Source: Cognatishimia activa
GTDB taxonomy: Bacteria; Pseudomonadota; Alphaproteobacteria; Rhodobacterales; Rhodobacteraceae
NCBI RefSeq assembly: GCF_026016445.1
Contig: NZ_CP096147.1
Location: forward strand, 3,074,501-3,138,500
DNA: 64,000 bases
Direction: 5' to 3'
Shown here: positions 52,898 to 61,475 of the stretch, piece by piece
How positions within the stretch are numbered: position 1 is the first letter of the stretch
Layout of the letters: each line of letters opens with the position of its first letter
The notes under the pieces: generated by a model
Databases searched by the model: none
Seen by the model: the letters and a program-made list of their open reading frames with translations, nothing else
Told to the model about the DNA's origin: nothing
Made by a program: the position numbers and the translations under genes

Positions 52898-54103
52898 ATG
52901 TGGCTTGAGGCCCTTACCTTACAGCTTGGATACAATGCTACTTTGGTGACACTGGGCGCGATGGCGCTTGGGATCGCTGCGGGTGTTACTGGGACTTTCC
53001 TGTTTCTCCGAAAACGCGCGCTTGTGAGTGACGCTATCAGTCATGCGACACTACCGGGCGTAGGCTTGGCCTTCATAATTATGGTCGCATTCGGCGGAGA
53101 TGGGCGAAGCTTGCTAGGCCTATTGCTTGGATCAGCTGCTTCGGCTGGGTTGGGCCTTCTTTGTATCGGTTGGCTGACAAAATATACGCGACTGGCCGAG
53201 GACGCAGCGATTGGTGCGGTGTTGTCCGTCTTCTTTGGATTTGGCGTCGTGCTGCTGACCGTCATCCAGAACTTAAGTGCGGGGCGTCAGGCCGGGCTAG
53301 AGGGTTTTCTCCTTGGATCAACTGCGGGCATGTTGTGGAATGACGCCATCGTGATTGCCGTCGGTGGCCTGGTTACGCTTGGTCTTGTCGTGGCTTTGAG
53401 GCGTCCGATGACACTCGTAGCGTTTGATCCGGAATACGCTTCTGCCCGCGGTCTGAATGTCGATCGCATCGACCTCGCGATTATGGCCCTTGTGATGGCG
53501 GTGACAGTGGTCGGACTGAAGATCGTTGGCCTGATTTTAATCGTCGCAATGTTGATTATCCCACCCGTAACGGCGCGGTTCTGGAGCGATCGCACGGATC
53601 AAGTGGTGCTTCTGTCAGGGCTCTTAGGAGGGGCTGCAGCCTATATCGGGGCCGCTCTGTCAGCAGCGGCACCCGCTTTGCCAACGGGCCCCATTATCGT
53701 GCTGGTCAGCTTTGCATTCTTTGCTGCTTCGATGCTCTTTGCGCCGGGCCGCGGGGTGATGGCCGCTATATTGCGGCATCACCGGTTTCAAAGGCGCGTA
53801 CATATGCGTCAGGGGTTGCTTGCACTGGCGCAGGGTCAGCCAATCTATGAAGGCTACACCCTGCGCCTTTTAAGGTCTTCGGGACTTGTGCAAGCCGATG
53901 GTGTGGCCACCGAGAACGGCAAAGCGCGTGCAGCGAAAGCCTTGCTTGATGAAAAGCGCTGGGAACTTGTGAGGGCAGACCAAGCCATGGAGGGGGCGGC
54001 AGCGCTTTACGACGGATTGCGCGAATTAGAGACTGTTTTGACCGCTGATCAGATTGATGAGATCGATAAAAAGCTCGGTGGCCCGGCGGAGGTTTCAGTA
54101 TGA
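52898..54103 (+). CDS. sitC: Manganese/iron ABC transporter permease SitC with soluble C-terminal extension
   Basis: 401 aa from ATG 52898. Residues 10-290 hold eight or nine membrane helices of the ABC-3 family (RKRALVSDAISHATLPGVGLAF, KIVGLILIVAMLIIPPVTARF). Residues 300-401 are a soluble, charged tail (LLALAQGQPIYEGYTLRLLR, ENGKARAAKALLDEKRWELV, LTADQIDEIDKKLGG) that looks like a winged helix plus a dimerising helix. The second permease lacks this tail. Overlaps sitD by ATGA. Confidence 0.92.
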   Translation: MWLEALTLQLGYNATLVTLGAMALGIAAGVTGTFLFLRKRALVSDAISHATLPGVGLAFIIMVAFGGDGRSLLGLLLGSAASAGLGLLCIGWLTKYTRLAEDAAIGAVLSVFFGFGVVLLTVIQNLSAGRQAGLEGFLLGSTAGMLWNDAIVIAVGGLVTLGLVVALRRPMTLVAFDPEYASARGLNVDRIDLAIMALVMAVTVVGLKIVGLILIVAMLIIPPVTARFWSDRTDQVVLLSGLLGGAAAYIGAALSAAAPALPTGPIIVLVSFAFFAASMLFAPGRGVMAAILRHHRFQRRVHMRQGLLALAQGQPIYEGYTLRLLRSSGLVQADGVATENGKARAAKALLDEKRWELVRADQAMEGAAALYDGLRELETVLTADQIDEIDKKLGGPAEVSV

Positions 54104-55026
54104 GCGGCGCTGAATTCGTCCCACTGAGTCTTACACCTCTTCTGATAGGTATATTCTCAGCCATAGCCTGTGCCTTGCCCGGTAACTTTCTGGTTCTACG
54201 TCGGCAGGCTCTGATCGGAGATGCCATTAGTCATGTGGTTCTACCGGGAATTGTGGTCGCTTTTTTGATGACAGGAGTAGTGAGCGCCTGGCCCATGATG
54301 ATAGGTGCAGCTGTCGCCTCATTGGTCGCTGTTGCCCTGATCGAAGCCATCAGGCGGCTTGGAAAGATTGAGGCTGGTGCCGCCATGGGGGTAACCTTTA
54401 CGGCCATGTTCGCGGGTGGGGTGCTTCTCCTAGAGCAGACCGACACATCCAGCGTTCATCTTGATGTCGAGCATGCTCTATTTGGGAATTTGGAAAGCCT
54501 GATCTGGTTGGATGCGACCGGCTGGTCTAGTGTTTTTGATCCGTCAGCTCTCGCCGCTCTTCCCGATGAATTGGGACGCATCTTCGTCACCCTGATCGGC
54601 GTTACGCTGTTTGTTTGGCTGTTCTGGAGACCACTGAAAATCTCTACGTTTGATCCGGGCTTTGCTGAGGCACTCGGCATGCCAACTGGGAAGATCGGCC
54701 TAGCGTTGGTTGTTGTGGCAGCAATTGCCGCGGTTGCCGCTTTTGATGCCGTTGGTTCGATTATCGTCATCGCCATGTTCATTTGCCCGCCAGCGGCGGC
54801 ACGGATGATGACCAATCAACTTGAGCTGCAAATTATGTGGTCTGTCATCTTCGCAGCACTGAGTGCGGTCGTGGGATATGTTGCTGCTGGCTACGGGCCA
54901 CTTTGGCTAGGAGCAACCCATGCGGTCAGCGCTGCCGGTATGATCGCCACCGTATCAGGAGTGATCTTGGCTATTGCCGCTATGTTTGGACCTTGCCGGA
55001 AGCGCAGCGGAGCGCCGATGGCCTAG
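54100..55026 (+). CDS. sitD: Manganese/iron ABC transporter permease SitD
   Basis: 308 aa, ABC-3 permease with eight to nine helices (RRQALIGDAISHVVLPGIVVAF, VGSIIVIAMFICPPAAARMM). Pairs with SitC. Its last 4 nt overlap the end of the convergent Lrp-type gene, with no terminator between them, so the two transcripts must run into each other. Confidence 0.94.
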   Translation: MSGAEFVPLSLTPLLIGIFSAIACALPGNFLVLRRQALIGDAISHVVLPGIVVAFLMTGVVSAWPMMIGAAVASLVAVALIEAIRRLGKIEAGAAMGVTFTAMFAGGVLLLEQTDTSSVHLDVEHALFGNLESLIWLDATGWSSVFDPSALAALPDELGRIFVTLIGVTLFVWLFWRPLKISTFDPGFAEALGMPTGKIGLALVVVAAIAAVAAFDAVGSIIVIAMFICPPAAARMMTNQLELQIMWSVIFAALSAVVGYVAAGYGPLWLGATHAVSAAGMIATVSGVILAIAAMFGPCRKRSGAPMA

Positions 55027-55490
55027 CCGTCTAGGCCTTCCATATTGTATCCCCTGAATTCTTTGGCAGTGCGTATGCTAAGCATGGTCTTGGTGTGCAA
55101 AACGGATGGAATGGTCGCAAGGCGATCCATCAATACACTCTCATATCCGCTGGAGTTTGGTGCCGCGACGCGAATCAGATAATCGAACTCGCCTGTGATC
55201 ACATGGCACTCAAGCACATCGTCGATCCGAGCGATGGCTTCTTCAAAAGCATCGAAATCTTCACGCCTATGGGACTTGAGTTTGACCTCGATAAACACTT
55301 GAATATGCAGGCCAACTGCCGCTCTGTTGACGTGTGCTGCATAGTGGGAAATTTTCCCATCTGTCTCGAGCAACTTAACCCGACGATGGCATGCAGAAAG
55401 CGACAAACCGACTTGATCCGACAGCTTTGCCATCGATATTTGACTGTCTTTTTGAAGGATGGATAAGATCTGGAGATCAATGCGGTCCAT
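55023..55490 (-). CDS. Lrp/AsnC-family transcriptional regulator
   Basis: 155 aa. N-terminal HTH (RIDLQILSILQKDSQISMAKLSDQVGLSLSACHRRVKLLE) and C-terminal RAM/AsnC effector domain (ECHVITGEFDYLIRVAA). Divergent from uspA with AT-rich palindromes between (55492-55502 next to its own start, 55535-55550), in line with autoregulation. The amino-acid ligand is unknown; the nearby alanine/glycine symporter is a possible target. Confidence 0.9.
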   Translation of the reverse strand: MDRIDLQILSILQKDSQISMAKLSDQVGLSLSACHRRVKLLETDGKISHYAAHVNRAAVGLHIQVFIEVKLKSHRREDFDAFEEAIARIDDVLECHVITGEFDYLIRVAAPNSSGYESVLMDRLATIPSVLHTKTMLSIRTAKEFRGYNMEGLDG

Positions 55491-55491
55491 T

Positions 55492-55502
55492 GGAAATTTT
55501 CC
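55492..55502. promoter_or_regulatory. Palindrome at the lrp-type gene start
   Basis: GGAAATTTTCC abuts the start codon of the Lrp-type gene. It is AT-centred, like Lrp-family sites. Confidence 0.4.
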
Positions 55503-55534
55503 CGTTTCCTCATCTAAAATCCACTCAATTTTCT

Positions 55535-55550
55535 AATTTTTTCGAAAATT
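55535..55550. promoter_or_regulatory. Palindrome between Lrp-type gene and uspA
   Basis: AATTTT (55535-55540) and AAAATT (55545-55550) flank TTCG. It lies 43 bp from the first palindrome, about four helical turns, which suits a multimeric Lrp-type protein. Confidence 0.4.
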
Positions 55551-55579
55551 ATGCAAACTTAAAGATTTATTGCAGTTTC

Positions 55580-55608
55580 TTGACAGGTACACTGCCCCCG
55601 CGTCTACT
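55580..55608 (+). promoter_or_regulatory. Possible uspA promoter
   Basis: TTGACA (55580-55585) is a perfect -35 hexamer; the -10 at 17-bp spacing reads TCTACT, which is weak, so an activator may be needed. Confidence 0.4.
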
Positions 55609-55639
55609 TGACGCATAATAACGATAAAGAGGTGACACA

Positions 55640-56074
55640 ATGTCAGACAAATTTGCCGTCGGGATCGATGGTAGCGATGCGTCCAAGCGTGCGCTTGATT
55701 TCGCAGTCGCACGCGCGAAAGCGCAAGGGGGAACAGTTTTGCTCGTTCATGTCCTGGAATGGTCTCCTTACTCATTCTTGACTCCATCAGAGCTGGAAGA
55801 GCGTCACAAGCGCCGTCAGGAAGAGCTGGATCGTGCTTCTGCATGGGTAGTGACACCACTTGTGGACGCGCTTAAGAAAGACGGCGTAGCCGTTGAAACC
55901 GTGATCAAGTACGGTCACATCGCCGACACGCTTGCGGAAGTTGCAGAAGCGAATGGTGCAACTCAGATAGTTATCGGACGCAACGGTCACAGCAGCATCG
56001 GCAGCCGTGTATTTGGTTCCGTTGCTGGCTCCTTGGTACAGACTTCTCCTGTACCGTGCACAATCGTGCCGTAA
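55640..56074 (+). CDS. Universal stress protein (UspA family)
   Basis: 144 aa, one Usp domain. ATP-binding motif IVIGRNGHSSIGSRVFGSVAGSLVQTSPVPCTIVP (in pieces) with the G-2x-G-9x-G(S) pattern, so probably the ATP-binding kind. AGAGGTG ribosome site. It lies 23 nt before the symporter gene and likely shares its transcript, a hint that the two act together. Confidence 0.92.
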   Translation: MSDKFAVGIDGSDASKRALDFAVARAKAQGGTVLLVHVLEWSPYSFLTPSELEERHKRRQEELDRASAWVVTPLVDALKKDGVAVETVIKYGHIADTLAEVAEANGATQIVIGRNGHSSIGSRVFGSVAGSLVQTSPVPCTIVP

Positions 56075-56097
56075 ACAAACGAACAGGGACAAAAATC

Positions 56098-57654
56098 ATG
56101 ACATCCATGATGACGCGCGCAGCCATGGCTGTGACAGCGTTGATGTTGGCAGCTTTGCCAGCTTCTGCGCAATCCATTGACGAAAAAATCAACGAAGTCT
56201 TCGCGAACTCCACTGGCTGGTTCGTTGGCTTCATCTTCTCCCCATTCCCAGGCACATCCTTCCCGTGGATCGTGGCGTGGCTGGTGATCGCGGCAACAGT
56301 TTTTACACTATACTTTGCTTTCATTCAGCTAAAGGGTTTCGGCCACGCGATCTCGCTGGTCAAAGGTGACTATTCTGACCCGGACGATGCGGGTGAGGTT
56401 AGCCACTTCCAAGCGCTGGCGACGGCGCTGTCCGGGACCGTTGGTCTTGGTAACATCGCAGGTGTGGCCGTTGCCGTTGGCATCGGTGGTCCAGGCGCAA
56501 CCTTCTGGATGATCCTTGCAGGTCTGATGGGCATGGCATCCAAGTTCACCGAATGTACACTTGGTGTGAAATATCGGAACGAGTACCCAGACGGCACTGT
56601 TTCTGGTGGTCCAATGTATTACATCACCAAAGGATTCGCAGAGCGCGGCATCCCAGGTGGCAAGATCCTTGCGGTTCTGTTCTCCATCTTCTGTATCCTT
56701 GGCGCATTTGGTGGTGGCAACATGTTCCAAGCCAACCAAGCGCACGCACAGATCACCAACGTTGTTGGCGATTACCCAGGTGTGATCACAGGTATCGTGT
56801 TCGCGGCAGTTGTGTTTGCTGTGATTGTTGGTGGCCTGAAATCCATCGCACGTGTGACTGAAAAAGTCGTTCCGTTCATGGGTGTGATGTATGTTCTGAC
56901 AGCTTTGGTCATTCTTGCGATCAACTTTGACAAAATTGGTTGGGCGTTCGGTCAGATCTTTGAAGGTGCCTTCACTGGTCTTGGTGTTGCAGGTGGTATG
57001 GTTGGCGCGCTTATTCAGGGCTTCAAACGTGCGGCGTTCTCAAACGAAGCGGGCGTTGGTTCTGCGGCGATCGCACACTCTGCGGTACGGACCAAAGAGC
57101 CAATCACCGAGGGCTACGTTTCCCTTCTGGAACCGTTCATCGATACCGTTGTGATCTGTACAATGACTGCTCTGGTGATCATCATCACCGGCCAGCTGCT
57201 GATCGATCCAGCAACGGGCAATTACATGCTGAACGAAGCAGGTTCTGCGATCGCAACAGTTGACGGCAACGGTGGTGTTGCTCTGACATCTGCAGCCTTC
57301 TCTTCTGCGGTACCGTTCTTCAAGTACATCCTGGCTCTGGCCGTGATCCTGTTTGCTTTCTCCACAATGATTTCCTGGTCCTACTACGGCCTGAAAGCAT
57401 GGACATTCCTGTTTGGCGAAAGCAACGGTTCCCAGCTGTTCTTCAAAGTGCTGTTCTGCATCTTTGTAGTCATCGGCGCATCCGCATCTCTGGGTCCGGT
57501 AATCGACTTCTCCGACGCAGCGATCTTTGCAATGGCGGTTGTGAACGTGATTGGTCTCTACTTCCTGATGCCAATCGTGAAACGCGAACTCGAAGGCTAC
57601 CTTGGTCGCCTGAAGTCTGGCGAGATCAAGAAATTCAGCACACCTGCTGAATAA
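56098..57654 (+). CDS. Sodium/proton alanine-glycine symporter (AgcS family)
   Basis: 518 aa from ATG 56098. AGCS family marks are GTVGLGNIAGVAVAVGIGGPGATFWM (in pieces), FKRAAFSNEAGVGSAAIAHSA and ISWSYYGLKAW. About eleven membrane helices. Before the first helix it has a segment resembling a cleavable signal peptide (AVTALMLAALPASAQ), which the best-known family members lack. Imports alanine or glycine, which would feed the glycine/C1 metabolism nearby. Ends at a strong terminator. Confidence 0.92.
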   Translation: MTSMMTRAAMAVTALMLAALPASAQSIDEKINEVFANSTGWFVGFIFSPFPGTSFPWIVAWLVIAATVFTLYFAFIQLKGFGHAISLVKGDYSDPDDAGEVSHFQALATALSGTVGLGNIAGVAVAVGIGGPGATFWMILAGLMGMASKFTECTLGVKYRNEYPDGTVSGGPMYYITKGFAERGIPGGKILAVLFSIFCILGAFGGGNMFQANQAHAQITNVVGDYPGVITGIVFAAVVFAVIVGGLKSIARVTEKVVPFMGVMYVLTALVILAINFDKIGWAFGQIFEGAFTGLGVAGGMVGALIQGFKRAAFSNEAGVGSAAIAHSAVRTKEPITEGYVSLLEPFIDTVVICTMTALVIIITGQLLIDPATGNYMLNEAGSAIATVDGNGGVALTSAAFSSAVPFFKYILALAVILFAFSTMISWSYYGLKAWTFLFGESNGSQLFFKVLFCIFVVIGASASLGPVIDFSDAAIFAMAVVNVIGLYFLMPIVKRELEGYLGRLKSGEIKKFSTPAE

Positions 57655-57676
57655 GCTGCTTGCACTTGATCAGAGG

Positions 57677-57706
57677 AGGGTCGGGGATTTCCCCGGCCCT
57701 TTTTTC
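57677..57706 (+). terminator. Rho-independent terminator after symporter gene
   Basis: AGGGTCGGGG (57677-57686) and CCCCGGCCCT (57691-57700) pair over 10 bp with one T-G, loop ATTT, then TTTTT. Confidence 0.9.
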
Positions 57707-57768
57707 TTGTTTTGTTCTTTCTGCTTTGCGGTGGCAGAATCGGCGTCAGATATGCTAGATTTGGCGGT

Positions 57769-59655
57769 ATGTTAGTGGAAGACCGCAAAATAAGCGAAAA
57801 TCAACCCGTTATTCGTCAATTGGACGAAGGTGCGATCAACCGGATCGCAGCGGGCGAAGTTGTGGAGCGCCCAGCCAGCGCTGTGAAGGAGCTTGTTGAA
57901 AACGCGATTGACGCGGGTGCGACCCGAATTGAAGTTGCCGTTGCGGCTGGTGGGAAGACTTTGATCCGCGTCACGGACAATGGATGTGGGATTTCTGCAG
58001 TACAACTGCCTTTGGCTTTAAGCCGCCATGCGACATCAAAAATCGATGGTAGTGATCTCTTGGATATCCATACTTTTGGTTTTCGTGGCGAGGCTTTGCC
58101 CTCGCTCGGCGCTGTCGGCCGATTGAGCATCACCTCTCGTGTAAAAGGCATGGATGCGGCGAGTATCTCGGTCGCTGGAGGCGAGATTGGACCTGTGAAA
58201 CCCGCAGCTTTGGGACAGGGCACAATCGTTGAATTGCGAGATCTGTTTTACGCCACACCCGCGCGATTGAAGTTCATGCGAAGCGATCGGGCAGAAAGCC
58301 AAGCGATCAATGATGTTGTGAAACGCCTTGCGATGGCAGAGCCCTTTGTCGGATTCACACTACGTGATGTGAGTGGTGGCGGTGAGGGACGTGTCACCTT
58401 CCGTGCGGATGGGGAAAGTGGCGATCTGTTTGATGCGCTGCATGGTCGACTGGCACGCATTCTTGGCGCAGAATTTGCCGAAAACAGCTTGCGGATCGAT
58501 GCTGACCGAGAGGGCGTCAAATTGATCGGCTATGCTGCCTTGCCGACTTACTCTCGCGGATCCAGCACCGCGCAGTATCTGTTCGTGAATGGACGTCCTG
58601 TGAAGGACAAATTGTTGGTCGGTGCTTTGCGTGCCGCCTATTTTGATTTTCTATCGCGTGACCGCCATCCGGCGGCTGTTTTGTTCATTGATTGCGATCC
58701 GCAGCTTGTGGACGTGAACGTTCACCCAGCAAAGTCCGAAGTGCGGTTCCGTGATCCGGGCTTGGCGCGTGGGTTGATTGTTTCTGCTCTGCGCCACGCC
58801 TTGGCTGAAGCGGGGCATCGCGCCTCAACAACTGTGGCCAATGCCACGTTGGGTGCGATGCGTCCTGAACCCTCAGGCCCCGCGCGGGTCTATCAGATGG
58901 ATCGACCGTCTTTCGGTGCGCGCGCAACGTCGTACCAAGCCCAGGCACCTGAACCCAGAGCGCCGGGGCTCGCTGAGTCACCTGCTGCTTGGGACAGTAC
59001 CCCCGGGGCGCCACTGGTCGAGACGCCTGTGTCGGGTCGGGTTGAGGAAATCGAAGCACCAGCTGAGTTAGAACAGAACCCGCTGGGTGCCGCGCGTGGT
59101 CAGGTGCACGAGAATTACATCATTGCCCAAACGGCAGATGGCATGGTGATCGTTGATCAGCATGCCGCGCATGAGCGTTTGGTTTATGAAAAGCTGAAAC
59201 GACAGATGGCTGAAAACGGCGTCGCGGCTCAGGCACTTTTGATCCCGGACATAGTGGAGCTTTCGTCTGGCGATTGTGCGCGTGTGTTGGCCCATTCCGA
59301 AGAGCTGTCAAAGATGGGTCTCACAATCGAACCCTTTGGAGGGGATGCGATTGCGGTACGAGAAACCCCAGCGATTTTGGGCGAGGTTAATGCCCGCTCG
59401 ATGATATTGGATATTCTGGACGAGCTCGACGATCAGGGGGAAAGCATGTTGGTGCAGACCAAGATCGAGGCGATCCTAAGTCGTGTGGCCTGCCATGGAT
59501 CGATCCGATCTGGTCGTCGGATGCGCGCTGAGGAAATGAATGCGCTGCTGCGCGAGATGGAAGCCACCCCGCATTCAGGGCAATGTAATCATGGTCGCCC
59601 AACCTATGTAGAACTCAAACTGGCCGATATTGAGCGGCTGTTCGGACGGACGTGA
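57769..59655 (+). CDS. mutL: DNA mismatch repair protein MutL (endonuclease type)
   Basis: 628 aa from the ATG of MLVEDRK. N-terminal GHKL ATPase: [26 protein letters not shown] (in pieces), DNGCGI, HATSKI and [12 protein letters not shown]. The C-terminal part carries the nicking-site motif [12 protein letters not shown] (DQHAx2Ex4E) plus ACHGS and CNHGRP, so this MutL should cut DNA itself, as expected where MutH is absent. rmuC overlaps its stop by one base. Confidence 0.95.
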   Translation: MLVEDRKISENQPVIRQLDEGAINRIAAGEVVERPASAVKELVENAIDAGATRIEVAVAAGGKTLIRVTDNGCGISAVQLPLALSRHATSKIDGSDLLDIHTFGFRGEALPSLGAVGRLSITSRVKGMDAASISVAGGEIGPVKPAALGQGTIVELRDLFYATPARLKFMRSDRAESQAINDVVKRLAMAEPFVGFTLRDVSGGGEGRVTFRADGESGDLFDALHGRLARILGAEFAENSLRIDADREGVKLIGYAALPTYSRGSSTAQYLFVNGRPVKDKLLVGALRAAYFDFLSRDRHPAAVLFIDCDPQLVDVNVHPAKSEVRFRDPGLARGLIVSALRHALAEAGHRASTTVANATLGAMRPEPSGPARVYQMDRPSFGARATSYQAQAPEPRAPGLAESPAAWDSTPGAPLVETPVSGRVEEIEAPAELEQNPLGAARGQVHENYIIAQTADGMVIVDQHAAHERLVYEKLKRQMAENGVAAQALLIPDIVELSSGDCARVLAHSEELSKMGLTIEPFGGDAIAVRETPAILGEVNARSMILDILDELDDQGESMLVQTKIEAILSRVACHGSIRSGRRMRAEEMNALLREMEATPHSGQCNHGRPTYVELKLADIERLFGRT

Positions 59656-60953
59656 TGGATTTTTCTGATCCTCAAATTCAGCTGTATCTTTTGATTGCTG
59701 GCGGGGTCTTGGCGACCCTGATTCTAATGATGCTGCGCGCCGTTCTACGACAGTCCTTCGGCGCATCCCAACAGATGGTTGCGCTTGCACAGCGCGTAGA
59801 TCAATTGTCCTCAGGTCAGGACCAATTGGGCGGAAGCCTGACAACAGTGGTGCAGAACCAAGCTAACGGTCAAACTCAGATCACCAATCTGATGGAGCAG
59901 CGCTTGGGTGAAGTGCAGCTGAATCTGCATGAGAACCTATCCAAAGTGCAGCGCAGGACCGGGGAAAACCTTGCAACGATGCAGCAGCAGATGGCGGATA
60001 ATCTGGCTACCCAGCAGCTGAAGATGCAAGAGAACATGGCGAATATGCAGATGCGGACGAACCAGTCGCTCGCTGAATTGCAAGAGAAGATGAACCAGAG
60101 CCTAATGGGCAACGCCAAGCAGACGGCGACATCATTGACGCAGCTGCAAGAGCGTCTGGCAACCATCGACAAGGCTCAGGAGAATATCACCAAACTTTCC
60201 GGTGATGTGCTGAGTCTTCAAGATATTCTCAGCAACAAACAAACCCGTGGCGCCTTTGGTGAAATTCAGCTCAACGACATTGTGGGCAAGGCCTTGCCGC
60301 GAGACAGCTATGCATTGCAGCATACATTGCCAAACGGCAAACGCGCGGATTGTCTGATCCATCTGCCTAACCCTCCAGGGCCAATTGTCATCGATAGTAA
60401 GTTCCCACTGGAGGCTTATGAAGCAATGTTGGCTTCCGAGACCGAGGCAGAGTTGAAGGCCGGTATACAGGCCTTCAAAACCTCCGTGCGCAAACACATC
60501 AACGACATCTCTGACAAGTATATCATTGAAGGCGAGACTGCCGACGGCGCCCTGATGTTTCTGCCTTCTGAAGCAATTTATGCCGAACTGCATTCAAAGT
60601 TCTCAGACCTCGTGCAGGAAGGTTTCACAAAGCGGGTGTGGATTGTGTCTCCAACCACTTGCATGGCTACGCTGAATACTATGCGGGCCATTCTTAAAGA
60701 CGCACGGATGCGCGAACAGGCTGGAGAGATTCGCAAAGCGCTGCGCAATTTGCACCGCGATGTGGAAATTGTTGGGGAGCGTGCTGGAAAGCTTGAAACC
60801 CATCTCCGACAGGCAAATGAAGATGTCAGCGGCATTCTGACTGCAGCGTCCAGAGCGGGTAAGCGTGCGCATAAGTTGGATAATTTTGACTTTGAAGAAT
60901 TGGCACCAGAGCAACCAAATGTGGTTCCTTTAACCAAGCAACCGGGCGAATAA
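59655..60953 (+). CDS. rmuC: DNA recombination protein RmuC
   Basis: 432 aa from ATG 59655 (TGATG overlap with mutL; GTG 59652 is an alternative). One N-terminal membrane helix (LYLLIAGGVLATLILMMLRAV), a coiled coil at about 30-165 with repeated NLATxQ..M..NMANMQ units, and the RmuC nuclease-like domain at 180-400 (LPNGKRADCLIHLPNPPGP, IDSKFPLEAYEAM). It limits inversions at repeats by an unknown mechanism. Coupling to mutL places it in genome maintenance. Confidence 0.92.
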   Translation: MDFSDPQIQLYLLIAGGVLATLILMMLRAVLRQSFGASQQMVALAQRVDQLSSGQDQLGGSLTTVVQNQANGQTQITNLMEQRLGEVQLNLHENLSKVQRRTGENLATMQQQMADNLATQQLKMQENMANMQMRTNQSLAELQEKMNQSLMGNAKQTATSLTQLQERLATIDKAQENITKLSGDVLSLQDILSNKQTRGAFGEIQLNDIVGKALPRDSYALQHTLPNGKRADCLIHLPNPPGPIVIDSKFPLEAYEAMLASETEAELKAGIQAFKTSVRKHINDISDKYIIEGETADGALMFLPSEAIYAELHSKFSDLVQEGFTKRVWIVSPTTCMATLNTMRAILKDARMREQAGEIRKALRNLHRDVEIVGERAGKLETHLRQANEDVSGILTAASRAGKRAHKLDNFDFEELAPEQPNVVPLTKQPGE

Positions 60954-60967
60954 CACCGCTCGCGGTG
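60954..60967. terminator. Hairpin just after the rmuC stop
   Basis: CACCGC (60954-60959) and GCGGTG (60962-60967) pair directly after TAA. The loop of two bases means the inner pair must open. There is no T-run. Confidence 0.4.
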
Positions 60968-61035
60968 AGTTGAGCGAGATCAAAGCAGCAATATGCTAGA
61001 GTAGGGCAGGGTGGCACTGTGAAAGGAGCCGCGAC

Positions 61036-61362
61036 ATGCTTGAAATAACACCATGGAAAGTAGCCCAGGTTGTCCTGATGGGACGAGAATTGGACCGCGC
61101 TGAAGGTGAATTGCGTGGGTTTTTCGAACGTCTGACCGATGACGAAATGATCGATCTTGTTGCGATCATGTGGATTGGTCGTGAGAGTTTCGAGCCCGGT
61201 GATTTAGTGGAAGCCTTGCGTACAGCGCGGGATGAACGAACAACACCATCTGCAGACTATCTGCTCGGAACTCCGCATCTGTCTGACCATCTTGAAAATG
61301 GAATGGATTCACTGGGAATATCCCTAGTCGACGCTGAAGACAGCTTGATGTCCGGTCGATAG
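61036..61362 (+). CDS. DUF3775 family protein
   Basis: 108 aa. KVAQVVLMGRELDRAEGELRGFFERL, DDEMIDLVAIMWIGRESFEP and TPSADYLLGTPHLSDHLENGMDSLG fit DUF3775, a small helical acidic family of alphaproteobacteria without known function. AAAGGAGCCGCGAC precedes the start. Single gene between rmuC and a GabD-like gene. Confidence 0.82.
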   Translation: MLEITPWKVAQVVLMGRELDRAEGELRGFFERLTDDEMIDLVAIMWIGRESFEPGDLVEALRTARDERTTPSADYLLGTPHLSDHLENGMDSLGISLVDAEDSLMSGR

Positions 61363-61475
61363 GGGTGAAATTGGGATTATTCTTATCGATTTCCCAGTAA
61401 TGTGACGATTGTACATTTGAATATCCGCGCCCGATGCGAGAAGCTGCATCGAAGAATTCTGCATGCGAGGATATG

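Noticed and set aside
51117..55026. Zinc transporter znuABC
   Set aside because: No His-rich loop in the binding protein, two permeases rather than one, and Mur-like rather than Zur-like boxes; sitABCD fits better, though zinc cannot be fully excluded.
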